Shown here in pieces: positions 44,676-59,600 of a DNA stretch of 64,000 nucleotides. Source of the DNA: Zea mays (lineage: Eukaryota > Streptophyta > Magnoliopsida > Poales > Poaceae); contig NC_050100.1 of the NCBI RefSeq assembly GCF_902167145.1, forward strand, positions 191,139,439 through 191,203,438, given 5' to 3'. Position 1 is the stretch's first letter, and each line of letters starts with the position of its first letter. The position numbers and the translations under genes were made by a program. Below the pieces are notes generated by a model. The model saw only the letters and a list, made by a program, of their open reading frames with translations, searched no databases and had not been told where the DNA came from.

Positions 44676-47600
44676 GTGCTGAACCATCCCAGCTGCCCCG
44701 GCCACCTGATCTGATACTGCTGGTGTTGGTAGCTCCTTGACCCCAGTTCCCCATTTGTGATGCTCCATTCAGTTCTTCCTCCTCCCTTTCATTGTATTCA
44801 AGGATCCTCCGCTTAATGCTCTGCTTCTCCTCAAGCTCGGCAGCTTCTTGCTGCTTCGTGCTTCGAACGATTGAACTATCAGCGGGAATTAACATTTGCC
44901 TCGTCTGTTGTTTGTGCCCTTTCTTCATTAGCACCTTAACGCGCACCTTGCTGCTACCCCCAGCATTGCCACCCTCTTCATCTACTGTTTCTTCTCCACT
45001 CTCAGATTCTGTGGCCCTCGAGTCTTTTGATGAACCTTCAAGGACATTCATCGGTACCATCATATTCAGAGGGAGCCTTGAACGGGCCTCTGATTTGCGG
45101 GACTCCAAGCTCTCCTGAAGAAGGGCTTTGAGCTCTCGATCAAAGTCTTCTTGCTCCTTAGGATCAACCTTCATAACTTTCTGTCTAACCTCAACATTTT
45201 CATCTTCATCAGAACCAACAGGAATGCCATCATCTTCATCGTCGCCTTCATTATCTGAGCCATCATTTGATTTATCCTCAGATAATATATCCTCATCTTC
45301 CCGTCCATCAATGCTGCCACTATCTGAATAGCTCTCACTATCTGCTATTTCATGATCCTTGCCATTTTCCTCAATTCCATTTGCAGCGCTTCCACCATTC
45401 ACAGATGGACCAGCATCTCGTGCCTGTCTTTTATGAGATTCATTGTCCGAGTGTCTTTCATTTTCAACCTTTTCTACTGGGGCTGAGCGCTCATTTTCTT
45501 CAAGCTCAACTAACGCAGCAACAAGTTCCTCGATTGATAAATACCTAGACATGTTTGGTCGTAGCTCTCCAAATAAATCCTTCAAAGAACACATAAAATA
45601 TGTCCTCAGGCCTCGAGAAAAATAATACATGTATTCAGAGTCATCAAACAATTCAACATTCAAGTGTACAGTACTATGATTCTCTTTGAACTTCATGTAA
45701 ATATAACTGCAGCAATATGATTTACCAATAACTGATAGGAATATTGCCTCGACCAATAGCATGCTGGTCTGAGAGTACATTGTGGGGTTGTTGCCAGACG
45801 TGCAGACAGTATATTACTGGAGCACTGGTTGTGTGCCTTGTGATTTGTGAACCAAAGTCAGGCTCTAAACGCCACACTTCCATTTGTCTATCATCATTTA
45901 CACTTTATTAGGCTTTCCATTAGCAAATTAAATGCTGCTGCCTAAGCACACTAAGTCAAATAGAAGTAAAGAACGAAAGATACAATCTTATTTGAAACAA
46001 AGGCATCTGGTTCTATTGACAAGAAAAAGTTTGCATGATCTAATGAAGAAGCAAACCACACACCAAAATGTTGACAGACATGGATCATTATGATTGTGCC
46101 CCACCACCATAGTACCACACCCAAAAAAAGGGGTCCTGGATGTCCAATGTTCAATTATACATAGGTAAGACAATTATTGGATAAACACCAGATATTGCCT
46201 CACATTCAGAACATGAAACCTACCAAGAAAGCATTCTTGATCACTCACAACACAGATCTAACTGCATGCATCATACAGCTTCTAAATCGGTTTGACTTCA
46301 TGATTCGGTCTGTAACAGAAGTTTTATGTACGTATTCACGCATGTCTGCAAGTTGTATACAAAAAGAACTAACCTGAATGTCAAATTCTATGTCGAGTGG
46401 TAAGGGCCCTTTACTAATAATGTATCTTTGAAAGTGTAGCAAGAATTTGTCCAGCTTCCTTTTTGAAGATCCCTTACTGAAATAGTGACCACAGGTCTGT
46501 AAAAGTGTAATGATCAACCTGATTCTGAAGCAATCTTCTGGTGGATCCAACACATCTTGCTGCACAAGGGAAAATGTTCAATGAAAACTATGGGATGCAA
46601 GTGGGGTCAGCTAACTAATTACGGCCAAATGTCATTCTAGTTCATTTTTCCACTAGCCTCAAACTATGGAAATGCCATTCTAGTTCATTTGATCAATTTA
46701 TGGGTCAACCCAATTACCCAAAATAGTTTGAACATGCATCCCTAATGACAACAAATGATGGATTAACACATCACAATCCATCGTCCTCAACCATAAGCTT
46801 CCATTTATTACAAAATACAAAACAGGCTGGTTTAACATATAGTCAAGCTTTGTGGTAATTCTTTATTGCCACACACTCCCTCCCATCTCAACTATTTAAG
46901 TTGATTTATTTTGGGATGGAGGGCATGCTGTGTAAGGAGGTATGATGTCAGAAAATGAAGTTGATGGTAGCAATCATTGTTGAATGATGGAATTACTTAC
47001 TTCAGGTGTTCCATGACCAAACACAATGATAAGGTACAGTGTATCAAAAACAACTGATGAATCTATATGCTTGTAGCTGTATAGCTCTCCAAGGAACCGC
47101 ATGTGGGCAAGCCGCCTTTGTTGCATCCCATAGTCATTCAACTCCAATCCAACCCTTATCTCTTCTAAAACCTAAATCAAAACAGAATAAAATAAACATA
47201 TAACTTGGATGTCAACTAGTTTACCACCAGAATAACAGCTGGAAAACTGAAAACTGCCAGTTAATTAATGTGTTACAATTTCATTTTATGGTGACTACAA
47301 CAGGGGGGAAAAAGAACAGACTCCAACAAATATTACAAAAAATGTTCCGTTTTCCTTTATGTATGCAGCAGTCAGCTAAAAGAACTAACCTCATCTACCA
47401 CTGCGACAGCAAAGTCATCATGATAGCGGCTGAGACTAGCAGTGAGAAGAGCAATCAGATGAACTTGGCTGTACTTTCCTTTGTGAACCTTTAGAAAGCA
47501 CTTCAGAAGGTATTGTTGACATTCTGCCCAAGGTAACTTGCGTAGTTGGCGCAAAACATGTTCAACACTTGATTTGTCAAGATCTGAGAAAAGCAACTTT

Positions 47601-50600
47601 CTTATGTACTACACAGGAAAAGGAGGGAGAATAGTTAGTTGGTACATTTTTGTAGACAACGCACAATATAACATGTAACAAAGAATAAATGGAAATCTTA
47701 CTTGATGCAAAGGTGGCCGAACTTTTGATATCCGTGCAGATCTTTCGGGTGGTTTACAAAGGTAGTAAGCGTTTTCTACAAGTGTACTGTGACGTGGATC
47801 CAAATTCTTAACATTTTTCAATCTCATCAGTATCTCCAGCATGTTAGCCATGCGAATCGTAGTTTCAGGTGAGCGGTACAAAAATCGGCCACAAGTCTCG
47901 AGAAGGTTGCAAGCCACATCAATATTATGATGACTGAAATCATCAAGGCAGGACTGCAAGATATATAGAAAAACAAATATTTGTTACCAAAGTAGCACAT
48001 GTAAAAGGTAGAAATTACTAATTCTGAGCTTAATAAACACATACCTTCAAACAGCTAAAAACAAGAGCTGGAGGAGCCATCTTGAACTTGCACAACTCCC
48101 CAATAAACCGTATATTTTTTATTTTTGTTTCAATGTTGATCTGATCCTGAAAGGTAACGCAGCAGAGAGAAAAGTTAGTCCAGTAAATAGAAAACATAGG
48201 AGACAATAATTGCTGCCCACCTCCACATCAAGGCCAACTTCCTAGAAGGATTTGTAGCAACTAGTGTTGTCATGCAAACTCCGCCTATGTTGTCTCAGCA
48301 TATGTTGGTGCATCATAGCCTGGTCCCAAGTCCAGGTACAAGGAGGAGGGTTGCGTTAGGCGTGGCAAGCCAGCTATAAAAACTTAGCCACTCAAATGGA
48401 GATGAAACCCAATAGAAAACCGTTGCGGCGTAACCCTCTTAGCGACGCGCCATATCGGAACCGGGTATGGTGTTAAATGAGCAAGGGCCGGGCCACCACC
48501 CCCTTGGTGGCATGACGTGTCGTGATCTGGATGTGGTGTCAACTGAGCAAGGATCAAGTCGTCGCTTCCTTAGTGGCGCGCTACATCGGCGCCCGGGTGT
48601 AGTGACAAATGTGCAAGGGTCTTCGCATCTGTCTCAACGGGTGTGAGGGGTAAGGAAGCTAGTTGAGCCAATTAGGATTCGTGTAGGTAGTTGGAACGTA
48701 GGGTCCCTTACAGTTAAGCTAAGAGAGTTAATCGATGCAGCGAGCAGGAGGCGTGTTAATTTCCTGTGTCCAGGAGAGAAAATGGAAGGGGCAAAAAGCA
48801 AAGAAGGTGGAGAACATTGGTTCTAAACTTTGGTACTCAGGAACAGTGGCAAACAAAAATGGAGTAGGTATCCTGATTGATAAGACCCTCAAGGATGGAG
48901 TGGTGGATGTCAAACGGCAGGGAGATAGAATTATCCTAGACAAACTAGTTTTGGGGGATGTAGTCTTGAACATTATAAGTGTGTACGTCCCTCAGGTTGG
49001 TCTCAGTGAGAGCGAGAAGAGGAAGTTCTGGGAAGACTTAGATGGCATGGTCAGAGCAGTACCCACCAATGAGAAGCTTTCATAGGAGATCTCAATGGTC
49101 ATGTAGGTTCAACAAATGCAGGTTATGAGTTGGCTCATGAAGGTTTCGGGTATGGTAGTAGGAATCAAGGACAATATTTTGGACTTTGTTGTAGCCTACA
49201 ACCTAGTGATAGCCAACACTTTCTTCAGAAAGAGATATTCTCATTTGGTGACTTTTAGCAGTGGCCATCGTTCAAGCCAGATCGACTTCGTTCTCACAAG
49301 GAGAGAAGATAAACGAGCATATTTGGATTGTAAGGTGATACCTGGAGAGAGTGTTGTGCCCCAACATAATCTTGTGGTGGCTGACTTCCGTTTTCGGATT
49401 CGTACCATTAGGGATAAACAAGCCAAAATTGCGAGGACGAAGTGATGGAAACTCAAAGGGGAGACATCCGAAGTTTTTAGGGAAAGAGTTTTTGTGGAGG
49501 GCGCTTGGTCCGAAGAAGAAGATGCAAACAACATGTGGGTGAAGATGGCAACTTGTATTAGGAAGGTGGCGTCAGAGGTGTTTGGAGTGACCAAAGGAAG
49601 CATAGGTGAACCTAAGGGTACTAGATGGTGGACCGAGGACGTTCAAAAGGCAATAAAGGAGAGGAAAAAATGGTACATGAGCTTGTTCCATGACAGGATC
49701 GCGATCAACATAGAGAGGTATAAGGTGGCAAAGAAGACTGCAAAGCGAGCTGTGAATGAGGCAAAAGGTCGAGCCTATAATGATCTTTACCGAAGACTAA
49801 GTATAAAGGAAGGGGAGAAGGATGTTTATAAGATGGCTAGGATTCGGGAACGGAAGACGAGGGACCTCAACCAAGTTAAATGCATTAAGGATGAAATGGA
49901 TCAACTCTTGGTGAAAGGACAAGACATCAAACGGAGGTGCCAGAGGTATTTTGACAATCTTTTCAATGGTGAGAATGAGACTATGGACACCCAATTGGAT
50001 GACTCCTTTGATGATTTAAATAGATGCTTTGTATGCGGGATCCACGAAACAAAGGTCAAAGAAGCTTTAAAGATGATGAAAGGGCGCAAGGCGATGGACC
50101 CGGATGGTATCCCAATAGAGGTGTGGAAATGACTTGGGGATATTGCTATCGTTTGGCTAACCAAGTTGTTCAACTATATTTTTCGATCAAACAAGATGAT
50201 CGATGAGTGGAGGAGGCGTACATTAGTACCAATCTTCAAGAACAAGAGACATATTCAAAGTTGTACCAGCTATCGAAGGATTAAGCTCATGAGCCACACT
50301 ATGAAGCTATGGGAGAGAGTTATTGAGCATCGCCTGAGAGGAATGACGCATATTACCATGAACCAATTTGGATTCATGTCTGGAAGGTCAACCATGGAAG
50401 CAATTTTTTTAATAAGACAGGTCATGGAGCGGTATAAGGAGCAGAATGACTTGCACATGGTTTTTATCGACTTGGAAAAGGCCTAAATAAAATACCTAGG
50501 AATCTCATATGGTGGGCATTGGATAAGCATAAAGTTCCAACAAAGTATGTTTACGCTCATCAAGGACATGTATGACAAGGTTGTGACTAACGTCCGAACA

Positions 50601-53600
50601 ACTGATGGTGATACAAATGTTTTCCCGATTAACATAGGACTACATCAAGGTTCAGCTTTGAGCCCTTATCTATTTGCCTTAGTGATAGATGAGGTCACGA
50701 GGGATATACAAGGAGATATCCCTTGGTGTATGCTTTTCGCTGACGATGTAGTTCTAGTAGATAAAAGCCGGGAAGGAGTAAATAGAAAGCTAGAGTTATG
50801 ACGTCAGACACTAGAGTCAAAAGGATTTAGAATTGGCAGGACCAAAATCGAGTATATATGTGACTTTGGTACTACAATTAATGAGGATGGGAGATGTAAA
50901 CTTGAGAGGCCAGGTAGTACCAAAGGACACCTTCCGTTATTTGGGATCGATGCTACAGAGAGACGGTGATATTGATGAATATGTTAGCCATAGGATCAAA
51001 GCGGGGTGGATGAAATGGCGTCAAGCATCGGAAGTCCTATGCGACAAGAGAGTGCCACAGAAGTTGAAAGACGAGTGCTACAGGACGGCGATTAGGCTTG
51101 CATGTTATATGGGGCTGAGTGTTTGCCTACTAAGAGACGACATATCCAACAACTAAGTGTCGCAGAGATACGTATGTTGCGTTGGATATGTTGGCACACA
51201 AAATTTGACCGAGCGAGAAACGATGACATACGCGATCGGTTAGGAGTAGCACCAATTAAAGAAAAGCTTATTCAACACCTATTGAGATGGTTTGAGCATG
51301 TCCACCGGAGACCCCTAGAGGCACCGATGCACAGAGGCAACATAAGACGGGCAATAATGTGAAAAGAGGTAGAGGACGACCAAACTTGACATGGGAGGAT
51401 GCAATCAAAAGGAACTTGAAGGAATGGAATATCCCAATAGAATTGTGTTTGGATAGAAGTGCTTGGAAAGAAGTTATCCACGTGCCCGAACCGTGATTAG
51501 GCCTTATCCCTTTTAGTGCTCTCAAAAGCTTTTCCCCCTCCTCTTTCTCTCTCTTTTTAGTGACTTTTGGGTTTCAACTCTAGCCCTACCCCAACTTTCT
51601 TGGGACTAAAAGGCTATGTTGATGTTGATGAGTGTTGTCATGCATTCCATGTTTTTATTGATGTCATTAATGCAACTTGCATTCCAGAACAAACAATAAA
51701 TACTAGATACTGTCAAGGCTTAGAAGCATTATTTATGATAAGATAAGAGGAACTGAGCACAAACAATGTCAAGCAACAAAAAGTTGAGTATACCTTCTTA
51801 TTTATTAAAAAGTTGAACTCCTCTTCAAGCATAGACAGAAGCATACTTGGAACATCTTTCATACAAGTTGATAGTGTCGCAACCAAACGAGAATAGTAAG
51901 GCAACAGTTCCAGTGAAGTCCTATTAACATTGAATAAGGCACGCGCAAGTTTCTTTCGATTTGCTTTAGAATTTAGGTAGCAAAACTCAACCTGGCGAAA
52001 TTAAAAGTAGCTTGATTATGACAATCAGTGTAAAATAAAGAGGACAGAAATTATAAGATGAGTGCATACCGTCAACTGATCAATGAGATCACGACTGACA
52101 CATCCCGGTAGCCTCTGCAAGATGTTATCCAGACTTGCACCGTCCATGGCTCTTCCTTTCTCCTTCTCTCTGTCATTTTTCTTATCCAGATCCTTCTCCT
52201 TAGATTTTTCCTTTTCTCCATCCTTTCCCTTCTCTTTATCTTTGTCATCACTCTCTTTCACTCCACCATCTAATTTAACTTCTAGTTGATGTTCAGTTGC
52301 AGAAGTTTGAAAATCGTCATGTAGTTCAGTCTCTTGTTCTGAAGTGGACTCCTTCATAACAAAACTCAAAAAATTAGTGGCAAACCCAAAAATAATTATA
52401 ACAATAAAATAAAATGGCTAGTGAATACATATTTAGATGAATAAAATTCTCCTGCCTTCTCTCACTCAGAAGAAAGGGTGTAAACCATGTTGATGCCAGA
52501 TGTAAAAATCTATTGGAACGTGTTTTATTAGTCAAGGTGAGCATTTTACCATTCATGAATACATTTTACGCATCACATGAATTGGGAGCTAAACATGGTG
52601 CGGATAACCGGATACAGTGAGGGCTAGGGGGAGCCCTGTGCCCCTTATGATTGATTTTATACTTATTTAAATAGTACCAAATAACTAATACATAGTACAA
52701 AAAACTTATAATCCGTGCTGTTTGGTCCCTTAGAATTCATTGGCTCTGACCATGACCCGCACCACATAAATCTTTGTTCTGAAACAAAACAAGCATTCTG
52801 AGCAATCCAAGAGATTATTTCACCACACCATCATATAGAATAGAAGGGTGTCTCCTCATGTCTCAGACTTGCCACATTAGTAATATGCTGGGCCGACAGA
52901 GAACAAGAAAAGAATCTAACAGAAGTGGAGCCAGACATTTCATGCCTGGGGCTGAATAAATGGGTTCCAAACTAGACTCTTTGTATTTTAAAATTTTAAT
53001 AGAGTTTCAATGTACTTATGAATATAGGCCTAGATTCGCTGTTAAATGCAGTTCCTCTTTTAGCTAGAAGAGTGTCTCTTGGAGATTGCTATACCAATAA
53101 AAGTTAAAGATCCTGTGGGATCACATCAAATCAACTTAATAGCCAACCCACATCTCTTAACACACTTAAAAGCTTATGAGAAGGCTAAGATACTAAGAGA
53201 CGGGAGCATTGTGCATGTCCTTAAGGCATGGGGACAGTCTTTCCCCTGTGGTTGAGTTTCTTTTGTGCATGCCCTTGAAAGATCACCTTGCAATCCAAAA
53301 GAAACAAGCCGGGTGATATTCTAAGTAAACCCAACAAAAGATATACAAGGAACCCATCAGTGTCCAAAATGTTGCGAGCAAACATAATCAGAGTGAAATC
53401 CAAGTTTATAAAGACAAAATTGCAGTATAACCCTCTTACATTACATTAAAGACATGATGCATGAAGAATGGACTACTTTAAAGATTCAGAATCTCACACT
53501 AGATTGCTCACGGCCCTTAGCATGTTGCTCATTCGACTTTGGCTCAACCTCTCCCAGTAATACAGCCGGCACAAATGCTCTGCTCAAAATAATATACATA

Positions 53601-56600
53601 AATTCAAAAGGATAAAAAAAAGAAGGGCAGACCTGGTGCAGTGGTGAGAGTTGTCTCACTGAGTCACCAGGTTGCAGGTTCGAACCAGCCTCCCCACATA
53701 TGCAGGGGGTAGTCTTGCCTCGACTTCGTCAGACCCCACTCATGTGGGAGCCTCCGGCACTAGGTTTTTCCCTTTCCAAAAGGGTAATAAAAAGAAAGCT
53801 AAAGAATGTAACAGATATTGGCAACTTAGTGAAAAGTAAACCTGAGATCAGGTAAAGATTCATAAAAAGCTTTGGTATCTTCATCATCCCAGATAGGTTC
53901 CAATGCAGATGAATCTTTTCCAGAAGAAGGCAAGGCATCAGTTCTTGTAGTAACTCTTGTTGTATTTCCATCATCTGGCATCACTGGAGGCTGCATATCA
54001 AGAGATTCAGCCAACCTGCAAAAGAGCACGTTAAGACAGCCAATAATCAGAGAGAGAAAAATGGAATGATAACTGACAAGTTAACTGACAATTATTAACA
54101 CACGCTCACATCATGATAAAACTAATAGCCAGTTTGTGTTTGCTGCACCACACTGTCACATCTAATTAGAAGATTACACTAATTCCTAATGCAGGTTGAA
54201 GGCGTGGATGGAACTTAATAGGATGGTAAACTAATACTACCTATACCATGTCTATTTTAATATACCCAATTGATTGCATACTGGCTGAGGTATGGAAGAA
54301 TGAAAGTACTATTTCATGTAAGTAAATTGTTTCTCTTTTTTTTATTTAAAGAGTGCATCGGGAGACAAGAAAATTTGTGTGGTAAGTTCTAAGGTCCATG
54401 CCCATGGTGTGCTCCTCTGCAATTCATCATCAGCCCCACACAAACAAAAAACCAGAAGCCATTACACTCAACCCAAAATTGGCAGAACTACATAATGGAA
54501 ACCTTTGCATATATCATTCACAAAACCAAAAAAAGGTTCAAAACTGCATGCCATTATGTTCAATATAATAAAAAGAACTACAGAATGGCAGCTTTCTGCT
54601 GAAATGGACCAATAAATACTCACGAGGATACACCACGTAGTAACTGATCAAAAGACTTCCTGAGTTTCTCATATGAGGCTGTGTTCTCATCACTTAGTTC
54701 ACCTTTGGCACTTAAAACTTTTGCATTCTCTGCCTCCATTAGACGAAGAGACTAGGTACAAAGAAGAGTTTAGTTTATGCATGGATATAATAAACTCAAA
54801 TTACAACAAACAAGAGTGTCCAAACTAACAAAGAAAAGGAGTTACCACATGTTCTGATTGCAGTAGTTCAGCTACAGTATCATAATAAGAGTTCAAGGCT
54901 TTCTTAAAGAACTTCTTCTGCTCAGCGGTAACATTTAGCTCCTTAAAGAACTGCATCGATTCAACATTTTTGGCAAACCAAATTGATGTAGATATATGCT
55001 ATGCATAGTAAATGAATTAACAGGAATTCCACCAAATGACCAAGACATATCTGTTGGAATATAATATAAGTGAATTACACACCTCTTCCCATCAGCTTAA
55101 GCTTTTTGGTTGAATTGGTTGGTGCATGCAACTTAATATGGTATCAAAGCCAAAGGTCATGAGTTCGAATCCTGGCTAGCGCAATTAAATAAAATAATTG
55201 TTGCTCGCTCCTATTCCACGTCTGAGACCCAAGAGAGGCTCGACGTGAGGGGGAGTGTTGGAATATAATATAAGTGAATTACACACCTCTTCCCATCAGC
55301 TTAAGCTTTTTGGTTGAATTGGTTGGTGCATGCAACTTAATAATATCAATCTGCTGGCAACACTTAACAACATGCTATATTTTGTCTGTGCTGCCTGCTC
55401 AGCACAGTACCTAGAAGCATAATGGTTATCAGTCATGATTTTTATGCATGCAGGTTTCTCACATGCTTTGGCCCTAGCCTGATGGGCATCAGGAGTCAAT
55501 AACACTTCCTGAAGTGAATTGAACTGAAAAATTACTTTATCAGTTCACTTTCTAGTTTCTACTTCATTGGTTAACTTTGGCACTTCACTATACTATACAG
55601 AAAGACACTACATGGTTTGCAGTTGAATTGTGTGATCGGTATTTTTCTAAGGCCTTATATAACTTAAACAATTAAGGTTGATACATAAGTTTATCTTACC
55701 TCATCATAAGCTTCTTGACCATGAGGTTGTAGCCCTAAAAAAAACTTCCCTTGACGAGCAAAGGTAGATAGAAGAGACAAGTTGGTTTGAGTTCCTTCAC
55801 GGTCCTTCAAATGTTCCGCTGATGTAAGATCTTTTATAATATTTACAAATATGCTAGCATCTTCGACAATTCCAACAAAATACAGTTCAATCAAAAGTTT
55901 CAGTGTGCTTCTCTTCTTCATGGCTCTCGAATTTTTATCTGCATCCAAGTCATCTACAGATTTTCCCGGAAAGAAGACCTTCAGTAGACCTTGTATAAGA
56001 CAAGGAGAGAAGTCCTTGTATCTTTGATGAAGGAGTGAGCAAACCTACATTAGAGTATTCATGAGTTAACACCATCTAAGAGCTAAATCTCAAAGTAAAG
56101 TGATGATGGTTAAGCTGCAGCGAGACTATAGGGCATGTTTGTTTCAGCTTTTTGTAGGCTTCTGACAACCAGAAACCAGAAGCTGAAACAAACAACCTAG
56201 CTTTTGAGCTAGCTTTTGAAAAGCTGGAAAGCTGGCTTCTGAGGAAATAAACTAAAAGATGAAAAGCAAGTTCTGATGAACTTTTCTGATTTTTGGAGTG
56301 CTGAGAAACTAAAAAAAATTATTACAAAAGCCAATAGCAAACAGGTAACGATCAGAAGCCAAAAGCCCAAAAGCTGCAACTCAAAGAAATAGAGGAATAT
56401 AGGACAAAGTTTCTATTAAAACTCTGACCAATCCCACCAGTGGCTATCCCACAAACAAGTTAATCAAACATTCCAGGAAGCCAGCAGCAGCTGGTTACCA
56501 TAGTTATGCTACAGCATATGTCAAAATGATTGTTAATTTGTTACCAAACATACAGTAACACAGAAATAGTTCCAAAGATAATCACGGATATGGTATGAGA

Positions 56601-59600
56601 GCAACCACTGTATGGGCAGACCAGCAGATTCCACACTAGTCATTGGGCTTCTCCCATTGAAAAAGAGGCTCTTGTTGAACCAATTTGGCAAACTGATACT
56701 TCATTGTGCCACCAACTGGTCACAGCCAAGAGCCAACCAAGTTGAACTAAGAGGGATAACCTTGCTAATCTTAACCGAATGAGGTGATGCATGCCCCTAA
56801 GGATAACTTCGAAAATATTGTTAACCTTCTTAATACGAACTAACTAATGTTATGCACACATTGTTTCCACAACAGCCAATGAGGATAATGAGCATACTTC
56901 ATTATGTAGCTCAGATATTTCACACAGTGGAAAGATCTTGCACATGTAAAGTGAAGGGACCAACAGCAATAAACGTCATAAGCATGCCTATCAGAAATTG
57001 ACACTTCTGCATAAGGCTTAACCACTGTTGTTGCAAATTACCTGAACAGCAGCTTGTATATCAGCAGAGCGAAGTTTGGCCTCACAAATATAAGAAACTG
57101 CTTCGCTGACAAATTTGCTCAAATTCACACTTTTTAACTCATCCATTAGCCCATCCTTCTGCTCATCATTTATTGTCTTCAACTTCTTTATAACTGTTGT
57201 ATTTCGCTTGATACTGGAGTCCAGGGTTCTCAGGTAGTTTGCATCTGGAGTTAGTGAATTGTCACAAAAGTCAAAAAACAGAATTAGGTGTTGCTGATCA
57301 AGTTAAGAAGTTGCGGGCCTTTTGAGCAGCTGCTGTCTCTCTAACAGAATATGAATCATATCCACCAATGAAAAGGAACCCAAAATTGCAGAATGGAAGA
57401 TGACATAAGCAAAATAAGAAAAAAATAAAATATGAAACCATTAAGTAGCTCATCATCACCCATTGTGAAGATTCTAAAAACATATATAGGCAACAGGACC
57501 CTCGTATGTTGTACCTCATCCACAACAAACTGTCAGAGTGCGCTTTTAGCGGTCAAACAAAAATTGATTTTTAGAAATGACAAGTTAAAGAAATGAAGCA
57601 TCCAAGTTAACGCACATAAACAAATATTCCTTGAGATTCTGGGTAGAGAACATTTATTTATGCATAGCTGAGAATTAAGAAGGGTCTGATGGATTCATTT
57701 ATGTATGCTTCCTACTGGCCTCCGTAAGGAGGCCGTTTGTTTTGGTCTTTTTTGGCCACCCCTTTTTCTGCTTAATATATAATGGGACGCAGTTCTCCTG
57801 CGCTTTCGAGAAAAAAAAATTCTGGGTAGAGAACATCCAAAAAATGGGTTTTCTTTAATTGCAGCTATATTTCTCATCTGATTTCTGGCTGCTACAGACT
57901 TTATATATATTAATATTGACAGTCATACAACACATTGATTTGTTCACTTCCACTTGAAGACAAGTCTTTTAGTTGAAAATTATTTCTTATGATTGTACCA
58001 AAAAATACTTCCAACGCAATTTGAAGCAATTATCCTCAGCCATTTTTATATCATTGCATAAAATTGTTCCTTATCATTGTACCAAAAAATATACTCAGCA
58101 AATTTTGAAATGATTGTCCTGTAGCAATTTTTTGGCATACAAGTTCAAATAGACAACCCAGACTGTCTGCAATATCTAAAATAAGGATTTCATGCATCAA
58201 CATCATCAACATAGCCTTTTAGTGCCAAGCAAGTTAGGGTAGGCTAGAGTTGAAACCCAACAAGATGTCACTAAAAGGAGAAAGAGAGAGAAAGGGAGGG
58301 AAAAAGCTTTTGAGAGCACTAAAAGGAAAAAGGCCTAATCACGGTTCGGGCACGTGGATAACTTCTTTCCAAGCACTTCTATCCAAACACAACTCCATTG
58401 GGATATTACATTCCTTCAAGTCCCTTTTGATTGCCTCCTGCCATGTCAAGTTTGGTCGACCTCTATCTCTTTTCACATTATTGTCCCGTCTTATGATGCC
58501 TCCATGCACCGGTGCCTCTGGGGGTCTCCGGTGGACATGCCCAAACCACCTCAACCGGTGTTGAATATTCTTCAATTGGCGCTACTCTTAGCCGATCGTG
58601 TATGTCATGTTTCTCACTCAGTCCAATCTTATATGCCCACATATCCAACGCAACATACACCTCTCTGCGACACTTAGTTGTTGGATATGTCGTCTCTTAG
58701 GTCGACACTCAGCCCCTTATAACATAGCAGGCCTAATCGTTGTCCTGTAGAACTTGCCTTTCAGCTTCTGTGGCACTCTCTTGTCATATAGGACTCCCGA
58801 TGCTTGACGCTATTTCATCCACCCCGCTTTGATTCTATGGCTAACATCTTCATCAATATCACCATCTCTCTGTAGCATCGATCCCAAATAACGGAAGGTG
58901 TCCTTTGGTACTACCTGGCCTCCCAAACTTATATCCCTGTCCTCACTAATTGTAGTACCAAAGTCACATCTCATATATTCGGTTTTGGTCCTGCTAATTC
59001 TAAATCCTTTTGACTCTAGGGTCTGACACCATAACTCTAGCTTTCTATTTACTCCTTCCCGACTTTCATCTACTAGAACTACATCGTCAGCGAAAAGCAT
59101 ACACCAAGGGATATCTCCTTGTATATCCCTCGTAACCTCATCTATCACTAAGGCAAATAGATAAGGGCTCAAAGCTGAACCTTGATGTAGTCCTATGTTA
59201 ATCGGAAAAACATTTGTATCACTATCAGTTGTTCGGGCACTAGTCAGTAGTCACAACCTTATCATACATGTCCTTGATGAGCGTAACATACTTTGTTGGG
59301 ACTTTATGCTTATCCAATGTCCACCACATGAGATTCCTAGATATTTTATCATAGGCCTTTTCTAAGTTGATAAAAACCATGTACAAGTCCTTCTTCTGCT
59401 CCTTATATCGCTCCATGACCTGCCTTATTAATAAAATTGCTTCCATGGTTGACCTTCCAGGCATGAATCCAAAATAAGGATTTCATGCAATTCTAGAATA
59501 TTGTTCCAGAGTAGAAACAAATTCTCCACCGAACAATAACAAGTATAAAAACAAGAATGATTCCAGCACTTCATTGAATGATTGCTTGTGCAGTAATGCA

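Noticed and set aside
44792..45625. Plus-strand Ser-rich open frames of 60-108 codons
   Set aside because: Antisense of the acidic Asp/Glu/Ser-rich exon 16 of UPF2.
52083..52289. Plus-strand Ser/Phe/Leu-rich 68-codon open frame
   Set aside because: Antisense of the Lys/Glu-rich linker in UPF2 exon 9.
53630..53700. tRNA gene
   Set aside because: A- and B-box-like motifs belong to the Au SINE head; no cloverleaf arms or anticodon stem follow.
55139..55180. tRNA gene (GAGTTCGAATCC motif)
   Set aside because: It lies between SMART LTRs beside the primer binding site; too short and without stems.
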